Shown in pieces: positions 42,587 to 51,974 of a stretch of 57,350 bases of DNA (position 1 is the first letter of the stretch; each line of letters begins with the position of its first letter). The stretch is from an uncultured Eubacteriales bacterium (GTDB lineage: Bacteria > Bacillota > Clostridia > Lachnospirales > Lachnospiraceae). Below the pieces are notes generated by a model, which was given only the letters and a program-made list of their open reading frames with translations, searched no databases and was not told the DNA's origin. Both the position numbers and the translations under genes were made by a program. Location: NCBI GenBank assembly GCA_900318615.1, contig ONLK01000004.1, positions 1-57,350 on the forward strand, in the 5' to 3' direction.

Positions 42587-43591
42587 TCAGACCGCCGTAT
42601 CCTCATCCCTGAGCTCCTCCGAGCAGGCGGCTGAAACCGCCAGTTCATCGCATCGCTCATTCTGCGGATGGCCGTTGTGTCCTTTCACCCAGCGGAAGGA
42701 AACCGTGTGTCCATTCAGCGCCTCCAGGAGCTGATTCCACAGATCCTGGTTCCGAACCGGTTCCTTCCTCCCGTTCACCGTATGCTGCCAGTTATTCTTT
42801 TTCCAGTTATCGATCCAGTGCCGGTTAAACGCATCAATAAGATATTTGGAATCCGAATATACTTCTACATTGCAGGGAACTTTAAGCTGACGAAAACCGG
42901 CGATCGCAGCCATCAGCTCCATCCGGTTGTTCGTTGTTTTTCTGTATCCCCGGCTGTACTCGCGCCTATGCAGGTTCCCGTCCGAATCCGTAAACTCAAG
43001 AATTGTTCCGTAGCCTCCCGGGCCATCCGGATTCCCGCGCGCCGAGCCGTCTGTATACATCCTCACGTTCAGCAAGGCTGCCGTACGCTGTCCGTTTTCC
43101 CTCCGGACCTGATTTTCTCCTGCCGGAGTATTCTTCTTGTCCGTATTTGCGGCTGAACCCGCCTGCTGCTCGAAGGCGGCAGCGTTCTTATTCTCCGTCC
43201 GCCCGTCTGTCTGAACGCCCTTCGGCTGTAAATAAAAATCCCGTTTATATTTATTTGAATCAATATAAACGGCGATTCCCAGACATTTACAGGCAGCGTA
43301 AACATCCCGGTTTATTTCCTCATCTTCGGAAAAACAGAAGACCATATCCGCGCTGTAAAGATCATCCCGGTCATATTGTTTGCAGAAAAACTTTACATTT
43401 GAAGGCAGCGGCGCTGCGGCAGATGCATCCGTTCTTCCGTCCTTTTCCTTTGGAGGAACGATGACAATGACTTCCTCACAGTACCCTGCGATCTGCTGCG
43501 CGGCTCGTCCGGTCCGCGGCATCGGGCCGATCAGAACCAGTTTTTTCTGGGAAACGTCCAGATAGATTGGAAAAAAAGGTTTTTCAGCCAT
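42587..43591 (-). CDS. rnhA: Siroheme-synthase-like domain fused to RNase HI
   Basis: A 334-residue two-domain protein. Residues 180-320 form RNase HI, which cuts RNA in RNA-DNA hybrids, with catalytic D181, E225, D247 and D315 in MYTDGSARGNP, NNRMEL, YSDSKY and RCDELA. Residues 1-122 resemble the NAD-binding domain of precorrin-2 dehydrogenase (FFPIYLDVSQKKLVLIG, later EEINRDVYAACKCLGIAVYIDS), although the usual GGG nucleotide loop is replaced by GPMPRTG. A polar linker (about 125-170) joins them. The ATG at 43591 has GGAGG ten bases upstream. The RNase half is secure; the N-terminal assignment is by pattern. Confidence 0.85.
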   Translation of the reverse strand: MAEKPFFPIYLDVSQKKLVLIGPMPRTGRAAQQIAGYCEEVIVIVPPKEKDGRTDASAAAPLPSNVKFFCKQYDRDDLYSADMVFCFSEDEEINRDVYAACKCLGIAVYIDSNKYKRDFYLQPKGVQTDGRTENKNAAAFEQQAGSAANTDKKNTPAGENQVRRENGQRTAALLNVRMYTDGSARGNPDGPGGYGTILEFTDSDGNLHRREYSRGYRKTTNNRMELMAAIAGFRQLKVPCNVEVYSDSKYLIDAFNRHWIDNWKKNNWQHTVNGRKEPVRNQDLWNQLLEALNGHTVSFRWVKGHNGHPQNERCDELAVSAACSEELRDEDTAV

Positions 43592-43689
43592 TTTGTACAC
43601 CGCCTTCCTCCGCCTGTATCTTTGATCCTGCCGGCAGACGTCCTGTATCCTTCCAATGCGGACGCCCGCATACACAATATGCGGATTTG

Positions 43690-43718
43690 ATTTTAGCATG
43701 ATACGTCCGCTTTGGCAA
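43690..43718 (-). promoter_or_regulatory. Promoter of the RNase HI fusion gene
   Basis: On the minus strand TTGCCA at 43713-43718 and TAAAAT at 43690-43695 are separated by 17 bases. It diverges from the DAHP synthase promoter. Confidence 0.7.
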
Positions 43719-43727
43719 GAATGCCAA
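43712..43727. promoter_or_regulatory. Dyad between divergent promoters
   Basis: A perfect inverted repeat TTGGCA-AGAA-TGCCAA covers the -35 box of the RNase HI fusion promoter and lies just upstream of the -35 box of the DAHP synthase promoter. It could bind a regulator of one or both genes. No regulator is identified. Confidence 0.35.
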
Positions 43728-43734
43728 CTTTTTC

Positions 43735-43763
43735 TCGACTAAAGTTCATTATTCGCCTATAAT
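43735..43763 (+). promoter_or_regulatory. Promoter of the DAHP synthase gene
   Basis: TCGACT at 43735-43740 and a perfect TATAAT at 43758-43763 are separated by 17 bases. The leader is about 70 bases and carries an AAGGAGG about 42 bases before the start codon. Confidence 0.7.
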
Positions 43764-43841
43764 AAAACGGAAAAAAGTTGAAGTTTAATTTGAAGGAGGA
43801 GCGTTTCCGCCCGCCAGGAGCAGGCAGACTCGCAGATAACT

Positions 43842-44879
43842 ATGTCAGCTCATTTCAATAAAAAACTGCCAATTCCGGCAGAACTTAAGGTGAAATATCC
43901 CCTTCCTGACAATGTTCGGACGATCAAAAAAGAACGGGATGCTGCTATCCGGAACATCTTCACGGGAAAGGACGATCGTTTCATACTCATCGTAGGGCCA
44001 TGCTCGGCAGATAATCAGGAATCAGTGCTTGATTATATTCATCGTCTTATTCCGGTCCAGGAGAGAATCGGCGACCGGATTCTGATCATCCCGCGGGTTT
44101 ATACCAATAAGCCGCGCACCACCGGTATCGGTTACAAGGGAATGCTTCATCAGCCCGACCCGGAGAAAAAGCCCGATCTGCTGGCCGGAATCATTGCGAT
44201 CCGTCAGCTTCATACAAGGGTTGTGGAAGAGACCGGCTTTGTCTGCGCGGATGAGATGCTTTATCCGGAAAACTTCCGTTATCTGGATGACGTCCTCTCC
44301 TACGTGGCGATCGGTGCCCGCTCTGTAGAAAATCAGCAGCACCGTCTGGTTGCCAGCGGTATGGATGTGCCGGTCGGTATGAAGAACCCGACAAGCGGAG
44401 ATCTGTCTGTCATGTTTAATTCCATCCAGGCAGCACAGGCTCCTCAGAATTTTCTTTACCGCGGCTGGGACGTAACGACGGACGGCAACGACCTGGCTCA
44501 TGTTATTCTTCGGGGCGGTGTCAATAAGCATGGAAACTGCCAGCCCAATTATCACTACGAGGATCTCATGCTCCTGTACGAGCTGTATGGAAAGCGTGAT
44601 CTGAAAAATCCGGCTGTCGTCATCGACTGCAATCATTCCAACTCCAATAAGCAGTACAGGGAACAGATCCGGATTGCCCATGAAGTCATGCACAGCCGCA
44701 ATTATAATCCGGACATCAAAAAAATGGTCAAGGGACTGATGATTGAGAGTTATATCGTAGAAGGAAATCAGAAAATCGGAGAAGGGGTACACATTTACGG
44801 AAAGTCCATCACAGATCCGTGTCTCGGATGGGAAGATACGGAGAGACTGATTTATTCCATTTATGATCTGTGTAAATAA
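43842..44879 (+). CDS. aroF: 3-deoxy-7-phosphoheptulonate synthase (AroFGH type)
   Basis: Condenses phosphoenolpyruvate and erythrose 4-phosphate, the first step to aromatic amino acids. The 345 residues match the class I-alpha enzyme, with IVGPCSADNQ near 50, NKPRTTGIGYKG, KNPTSGD, and VIDCNHSNSNKQ with metal ligands. The N-terminal part resembles the feedback-sensitive type, but which amino acid inhibits it cannot be read. The ATG at 43842 has no good ribosome binding site, and a strong AAGGAGG lies about 42 bases upstream. One of only two plus-strand genes here. Confidence 0.95.
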   Translation: MSAHFNKKLPIPAELKVKYPLPDNVRTIKKERDAAIRNIFTGKDDRFILIVGPCSADNQESVLDYIHRLIPVQERIGDRILIIPRVYTNKPRTTGIGYKGMLHQPDPEKKPDLLAGIIAIRQLHTRVVEETGFVCADEMLYPENFRYLDDVLSYVAIGARSVENQQHRLVASGMDVPVGMKNPTSGDLSVMFNSIQAAQAPQNFLYRGWDVTTDGNDLAHVILRGGVNKHGNCQPNYHYEDLMLLYELYGKRDLKNPAVVIDCNHSNSNKQYREQIRIAHEVMHSRNYNPDIKKMVKGLMIESYIVEGNQKIGEGVHIYGKSITDPCLGWEDTERLIYSIYDLCK

Positions 44880-44902
44880 TAGAATGGGAATGAGGTGAGT
44901 AT

Positions 44903-45184
44903 ATGCAGCTTATTTATCCGGCGGTTTTTCATAAAAACAGCAGCGGAACCTACGACGGATATTTTCCTGATCTCGATCAGTGCACTGTCCACGGCGAAAC
45001 CCTCGACGAGGCAACCAACGCAGCGATCCATGCAGCACTGGAGTGGGTGAATGTCGAACTGGAAGACGAGGAATTTTCCGGACTTCCTCCGGTTTCCGAC
45101 AAAGAAGATATAGAACTGAAGGATGGTGAATTCATCCGAAATATCGCTTTCACTCTCCGCCTGTTTGATGGCTACGACGAGTGA
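44903..45184 (+). CDS. HicB-family antitoxin-like protein, solo
   Basis: A 93-residue HicB-like protein. It has the partial RNase-H-like fold YPAVFHKNSSGTYDGYFPDLDQC, then HGETLDEATNAAIHAALEW, as in HicB antitoxins. There is no clear C-terminal DNA-binding domain beyond IRNIAFTLRLFDGY. No hicA is beside it: a terminator and a tRNA follow, and DAHP synthase precedes. GAGGTG lies before the ATG. It may be a solitary regulator or an accessory antitoxin. Confidence 0.8.
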   Translation: MQLIYPAVFHKNSSGTYDGYFPDLDQCTVHGETLDEATNAAIHAALEWVNVELEDEEFSGLPPVSDKEDIELKDGEFIRNIAFTLRLFDGYDE

Positions 45185-45214
45185 CGGAATGTATTATGAT
45201 CCGGTTTTGTCCGG

Positions 45215-45247
45215 ATGCCCCCGAATTTCTGATTCGGGGGCATTTTA
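45215..45247 (+). terminator. Terminator after the HicB gene
   Basis: Arms ATGCCCCCGAAT and ATTCGGGGGCAT form a 12-pair stem with a four-base loop, then TTTTAG. Strong intrinsic terminator for the plus-strand pair of genes. Confidence 0.9.
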
Positions 45248-45257
45248 GTAACGTGAA

Positions 45258-45298
45258 CTAAAAAAACTCAGGACCAAGCCTTAAGCTGATCCTGAGTT
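45258..45298 (-). terminator. Terminator after tRNA-Gly
   Basis: On the minus strand ACTCAGGA and TCCTGAGT form an eight-pair stem with a long loop holding an inner dyad, followed by TTTTTTAG. It ends the tRNA-Gly transcript and faces the HicB terminator. Confidence 0.8.
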
Positions 45299-45307
45299 CT
45301 GATAAAG

Positions 45308-45379
45308 AGCGCGAGACGGGATTCGGACCCGCGACCTTCGCCTTGGCAAGGCGACACTCCACCTCTGAGCCACTCGCGC
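45308..45379 (-). tRNA. tRNA-Gly, anticodon GCC
   Basis: On the minus strand GCGCGAG pairs with CTCGCGC and the discriminator is T, as is usual for glycine. The anticodon loop TTGCCAA within TCGCC and GGCGA gives GCC, reading GGC and GGT. The T arm has GGTCCGAATCC. CCA is not encoded. Confidence 0.95.
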
Positions 45380-45440
45380 ATATTCATTTTTCGCATTCAC
45401 AGGAGCTTTGTTTTTCTTTCGTGTCCCGCGAACAAGTTAT

Positions 45441-45469
45441 ACTATACTCTCCGCTTTTCATTCTGTCAA
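45441..45469 (-). promoter_or_regulatory. Promoter of tRNA-Gly
   Basis: On the minus strand a perfect TTGACA at 45464-45469 and TATAGT at 45441-45446 are separated by 17 bases. The transcript start would be about 55 bases before the tRNA. Confidence 0.8.
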
Positions 45470-45528
45470 TAACTATTTTAAAAAATATTCGTTTTTTTGT
45501 CGTGTCCATTGCCCTGCAGCTGACCGTG

Positions 45529-45562
45529 GAATAACCGGAAGCGCAGTGCGCTCCGGTTATTC
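45529..45562. repeat. Inverted repeat beyond the amidase stop
   Basis: Arms GAATAACCGGA and TCCGGTTATTC (11 pairs) enclose AGC GCAGTGC GC, with further GCGC pairing inside. It lies four bases past the amidase stop codon. No T run follows on the minus strand. It may end transcription without one or stabilise the RNA. Confidence 0.6.
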
Positions 45563-45565
45563 TGT

Positions 45566-46366
45566 TCATTGTTTCTCTGACTCGCTCATTTGTTCCATGA
45601 ACAAGGTAAGTTCATCTGCCTCCGTGTTTTGCTCCTGCTCCTTGTTGTACTTCTCCCACGCTTTCTTCCGGACGGCCATAACATCATCCTTAAACCTGGC
45701 CCAGGCGTCCTCATGTTCCACGAAATACTTTGGACAATCCTTACCCGTCACATCATAATGACGGATAATATGATCCTCATCAATCTGATAAAGATCGGAA
45801 AGGTAAGCCGTCAGCTTCACCAGGGATTTATATGTTTCATCCGTAAACCTGCCTGTCTCGTCCGGATGACAGTTTTCGATGGAGATGGAATAGCGGTTCG
45901 CCTGGTTGGACGCATAGGCAACCTCGTCATCCGGAACACAGTGAATGATTTCACCTTCAAGTCCAACCACATAGTTGGCACTCATCGAAGTATCCTGCAG
46001 ATCCTTCAGGCTTTCAAAATAGTCATGGTTCTGCTGGGCTGTCGTCCCCGGATTCCCAAGGTAGTGAATAACAATATAATCAAGGCTCTTTATCTTTTTT
46101 CCGGGCCGCGACCAGTCATTAATGGTCAGAAGCTGCTCCGATATCTCTGGTTTATTTACCGGCGTAAAGGGTGTACGGTCCTCCGTTTCGTCTTCATATG
46201 CGATTGTGGAAGGTTCCTCCAGAAGTGTCTGTTCCTGGTTCCGGCCGTCATTATTATTCAGAAACACAAGAATCAGTCCCAGTAAAACAATGAGCACTTC
46301 CAGAAATACAATCCAGAATATGGCATGATTTGATTTTTTCCGGTGTTTACGTGAGCCTCCTGCCAT
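45566..46366 (-). CDS. N-acetylmuramoyl-L-alanine amidase (Amidase_2), membrane-anchored
   Basis: Peptidoglycan hydrolase that splits the bond between muramic acid and L-alanine. The 266 residues begin with a basic stretch and a membrane helix at about 14-37 (AIFWIVFLEVLIVLLGLILVF), so the catalytic part is outside. The zinc ligands are His in IVIHYLG near 100, and His and Cys in RHYDVTGKDCP near 210. A Glu-rich tail follows. It lies after guaB with 93 bases between, holding a dyad. Exact role (wall turnover, separation) is unknown. Confidence 0.88.
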   Translation of the reverse strand: MAGGSRKHRKKSNHAIFWIVFLEVLIVLLGLILVFLNNNDGRNQEQTLLEEPSTIAYEDETEDRTPFTPVNKPEISEQLLTINDWSRPGKKIKSLDYIVIHYLGNPGTTAQQNHDYFESLKDLQDTSMSANYVVGLEGEIIHCVPDDEVAYASNQANRYSISIENCHPDETGRFTDETYKSLVKLTAYLSDLYQIDEDHIIRHYDVTGKDCPKYFVEHEDAWARFKDDVMAVRKKAWEKYNKEQEQNTEADELTLFMEQMSESEKQ

Positions 46367-46396
46367 TGTAATTTTTTTCTCCTTGCAACATATTTT

Positions 46397-46426
46397 CTCC
46401 CGCTTTCTGCAGGCAGAAGGCGGGAG
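46397..46426. repeat. Inverted repeat after guaB
   Basis: Arms CTCCCGC and GCGGGAG with a second pair TTCTG and CAGAA inside form a long hairpin between guaB and the amidase gene. It is followed by AAAATATG on the minus strand, not T, so termination is uncertain. Confidence 0.55.
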
Positions 46427-46459
46427 TTTCGGCTTTTATCTGAGTTTTGCCGCCCGGTT

Positions 46460-48020
<1,561 letters not shown>

Positions 48021-48053
48021 TCCAAATTCCTTCCCAGGCGTTTTTTTCAATAC

Positions 48054-48575
48054 TCAATCCGGTTTGTACCGCCTGTCCCTGATTACCTTCCCCGGCGCTC
48101 TGTGCCAGAGATCATCCATAATTTCTCTGTCATCCATTTCCAGCATAATTGCCTTCTTACCGGAATCGCCGTTATTATAAATAAGAGTCCATCCCGGGCC
48201 CCTGCCGGATCCTGATGTGTAATCCACCACCCTGGCATCGTGAAGGGGCCCCTTCAGCTCATCCGAACCGGTTCTGGCCGCAATAATCATCTGATTTAGA
48301 GACAGATCCTCACTTTTTTTGCGTCGCTCCTTATTCATGATCCTGGCAATTTCAAAATCGCCGTTTACATAAATGTACTCATACTCAACCTTCATATTCT
48401 GGAAAAGATAGACGGTCACAAAAATCATAATCAGGAAACCGACGAGCATAAACGGAACCAGAAAAATTCCCATGCATGCCAGCAGTATATCCGCGAGAAC
48501 CAGGAGAATTTTCTTTACGGTATCAGAACCTCTCGGATCACGTGAAATCAGAATTTCCTTGTAGCAGTCACCCAT
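48054..48575 (-). CDS. Small membrane protein of unknown function
   Basis: A 173-residue protein with two close hydrophobic segments at about 22-60 (ILLVLADILLACMGIFLVPF, then MLVGFLIMIFVTVYLF). The rest is soluble and charged: YEYIYVNGDFEIARIMNKERRK, later MDDREIMDDLWHRAPG. I believe it belongs to a conserved Lachnospiraceae family of unknown role (DUF6106-like), but this is from memory of the layout only. AAGGA precedes the ATG. It lies between guaB and the palindromic repeats. Confidence 0.7.
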   Translation of the reverse strand: MGDCYKEILISRDPRGSDTVKKILLVLADILLACMGIFLVPFMLVGFLIMIFVTVYLFQNMKVEYEYIYVNGDFEIARIMNKERRKKSEDLSLNQMIIAARTGSDELKGPLHDARVVDYTSGSGRGPGWTLIYNNGDSGKKAIMLEMDDREIMDDLWHRAPGKVIRDRRYKPD

Positions 48576-48620
48576 ACTATTATCCTTCTTTCAGATGAAT
48601 TCTGAAAATAAGTTTAACAC

Positions 48621-48653
48621 AAAAAGGGGCAATCGTAAATGTACGATTGCCCC
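48621..48653 (-). terminator. Hairpin terminator in the groEL-downstream region
   Basis: Arms GGGGCAATCGTA and TACGATTGCCCC form a 12-pair stem with a four-base loop. On the minus strand CCCC is followed by TTTTTGTG. It is the last of three hairpins behind groEL. Confidence 0.75.
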
Positions 48654-48659
48654 TTTATC

Positions 48660-48717
48660 CGCGCTTCGTTCCATAAAAAACGCAGGGTCCCCGCGGGTTT
48701 TGCCCGCGGTACCCTGC
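48660..48717. repeat. Palindromic repeat element, copy 1
   Basis: A 58-base element that starts GCGCTTCGTTCCAT and contains the hairpin GCAGGGT, CCGCGGG, CCCGCGG, ACCCTGC. It is nearly identical to the second copy 130 bases away (one indel, one substitution). On the minus strand the hairpin is followed by GTTTTTTATGG, so it can terminate transcription. Confidence 0.8.
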
Positions 48718-48789
48718 CTTTGCTGCCCGCGCCTATTTTCTACGGGCGGCCTCACTCGCGAACTTTCTGTTCGCTCGTGACGCGCTGTC

Positions 48790-48860
48790 GCGCTTCGTTC
48801 CATAAAAAACGCAGGGTCCCCCGCGGGTTTTACCCGCGGTACCCTGCGTTTTATGGAACG
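48790..48860 (-). terminator. Palindromic repeat element, copy 2, terminator of groEL
   Basis: Second copy of the element, extended so that CGTTCCATAAAA and TTTTATGGAACG bracket the same CCGCGGG hairpin, giving a nearly continuous inverted repeat over about 65 bases. It lies about 20 bases past the groEL stop and on the minus strand ends in GCGTTTTTTATGG. Between the copies a smaller CGAAC/GTTCG dyad is seen. Together with 48621-48653 these hairpins fill the 305-base gene-free stretch 48576-48880; no gene is seen there. Confidence 0.75.
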
Positions 48861-48880
48861 GCCGCTCGTAGTTTACGCGA

Positions 48881-50521
<1,641 letters not shown>

Positions 50522-50553
50522 TCAAATTTATATTATGATGTAAAAGTCAGAAA

Positions 50554-50841
50554 TCAATCTTCAACAACTGCGAGGATATCGCTCTGCTTTACAATGGTAT
50601 ATTCAACATCGTCCAGCTTGACTTCGTTTCCCGCATACTTGGAATAAATAACCGTCTGTCCAACCTTGACATTCATCTTAACTTCTTTTCCGTCAACCAT
50701 TCCGCCAGGGCCTACGGCAATAACCTCTGCCTCCTGCGGCTTTTCCTGAGCCTTGCTTGTAAGAATAATGCCGGAAGCTGTTTTCTCCTCTGCTTCATGC
50801 TGTTTTAATACGACTCTGTCACCTAACGGTACTAACTTCAT
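50554..50841 (-). CDS. groES: Co-chaperonin GroES
   Basis: 10-kDa lid of the GroEL chamber. The 95 residues start MKLVPLGDRVVLKQ, have the mobile loop region EEKTASGIILTSKAQEKP and end KQSDILAVVED. AAGGAGG precedes the ATG. It is first in the groES-groEL operon, behind a CIRCE operator. Confidence 0.98.
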   Translation of the reverse strand: MKLVPLGDRVVLKQHEAEEKTASGIILTSKAQEKPQEAEVIAVGPGGMVDGKEVKMNVKVGQTVIYSKYAGNEVKLDDVEYTIVKQSDILAVVED

Positions 50842-50885
50842 AATCTATTCCTCCTTGTGTGACGCTTTCATTTCTTTCTCATCTG

Positions 50886-50912
50886 CTAGCACTCATATTT
50901 ATCGAGTGCTAT
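50886..50912. promoter_or_regulatory. CIRCE operator (HrcA binding site)
   Basis: TAGCACTC at 50887-50894 and GAGTGCTA at 50904-50911 with a nine-base spacer match the CIRCE consensus TTAGCACTC-N9-GAGTGCTAA. It sits just after the predicted start point of the groES promoter. HrcA repression is established for this element; hrcA itself is not in the window. Confidence 0.95.
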
Positions 50913-50922
50913 CAACGATGCT

Positions 50923-50951
50923 ATAATAGAACGGAAAGTATAAATATTCAA
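50923..50951 (-). promoter_or_regulatory. Promoter of groES-groEL
   Basis: On the minus strand TTGAAT at 50946-50951 and TATTAT at 50923-50928 are separated by 17 bases, directly before the CIRCE element. Confidence 0.8.
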
Positions 50952-51022
50952 GTCTTTGAATTTGAGTATATTTATATATTCTGGCCGTTATCTCTCGTTT
51001 TCTTTGTTTTTCTTAAAATAGC

Positions 51023-51814
51023 TCATGTTTTGATCTTTTGCTCTTTTTTTATTTTTTCCAGTTCTTCAAAAACATCCTCATTCAGAACCTTGATATATGT
51101 CCCCTTCATGCCGCTGGAACGTGACTCAATCACACCCGCACTTTCAAACTTGCGGATGGCATTTACAATCACAGAGCGTGTAATTCCGATTTTATCAGCG
51201 ATCTTGCTGGCTACAAGCACACCCTCCATGCCGTGAAGTTCATCAAAAATATGAATAATTGCTTCCAGCTCGGAATAAGACAGCGTGTGGATCGCCGATT
51301 TCACAATCTGACGTTTCCGGTTTTCCTCCTCATTTTCCTCATTAACAGAACGCATCATTTCCAGACCGACGACGGTTGTCCCGTACTCGCTGAGAATGAT
51401 ATCCTCAATATCATACTGTCGGTTTTTCCGGTACATGAACACTGTTCCCAGACGCTCTCCTGCAATTTCAATCGGATTAATGATTCCCTCGTACTCTGGA
51501 ATGTTTTTCCCTTCAAACCCAAGTGTTTCAAGATTCACGTTTTCCTTTGTTGAAAGAATATCCAGAAATCTTTCGTTCAGCAGCGAATCGATGAACCCGC
51601 CCACTTCGTTGACAATCAGCTGGTCCAGTTCCTCAACATTCCCGCTATTGCTGATTCCCAGAACCTTTCCTTTTCTGCTGATAACCAGAACATTCGAATC
51701 TAAAATATCCGTCATGACCGCACAAATATCATTAAATACTACTTTTCCTGAATTATTGTTATGCAGAAGCTGGTTGATTTTTCTGGTCTTATCTAACAGC
51801 TGAATACTGCTCAT
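51023..51814 (-). CDS. codY: GTP-sensing transcriptional regulator CodY
   Basis: Global regulator that represses many metabolic genes when GTP and branched-chain amino acids are plentiful. The 263 residues have an N-terminal GAF domain (LLDKTRKINQLLH, VMTDILDSNVLVISRKGKVLG) and a C-terminal winged helix with ASKIADKIGITRSVIVNAIR and GMKGTYIKVLN. GGAGG lies nine bases before the ATG at 51814; the frame continues upstream but is not CodY-like. It stands alone, not in the clpY/hslV operon of Bacillus. Confidence 0.96.
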   Translation of the reverse strand: MSSIQLLDKTRKINQLLHNNNSGKVVFNDICAVMTDILDSNVLVISRKGKVLGISNSGNVEELDQLIVNEVGGFIDSLLNERFLDILSTKENVNLETLGFEGKNIPEYEGIINPIEIAGERLGTVFMYRKNRQYDIEDIILSEYGTTVVGLEMMRSVNEENEEENRKRQIVKSAIHTLSYSELEAIIHIFDELHGMEGVLVASKIADKIGITRSVIVNAIRKFESAGVIESRSSGMKGTYIKVLNEDVFEELEKIKKEQKIKT

Positions 51815-51882
51815 TATACATATCCTCCGGTGTACAAATAATATAAACCTGTCGGCAGAATGCTGCACGCAGGCTTTCCGCC

Positions 51883-51913
51883 TTAAAAGACCGCAGGAGA
51901 AACCTGCGGTCTT
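51883..51913 (-). terminator. Terminator after topA
   Basis: On the minus strand AAGACCGCAGG and CCTGCGGTCTT form an 11-pair stem with a five-base loop, then TTAAGG. It lies between the topA stop and codY. Confidence 0.8.
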
Positions 51914-51974
51914 CAAACATCGTAATGAATTTATCATACAATTACAAATAAATCAACCATCCGGAGGCAGATTT

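Noticed and set aside
48660-48860. Possible CRISPR array
   Set aside because: Only two copies 130 bases apart, each itself a strong palindrome with a terminator-like form; no regular short spacers and no cas genes.
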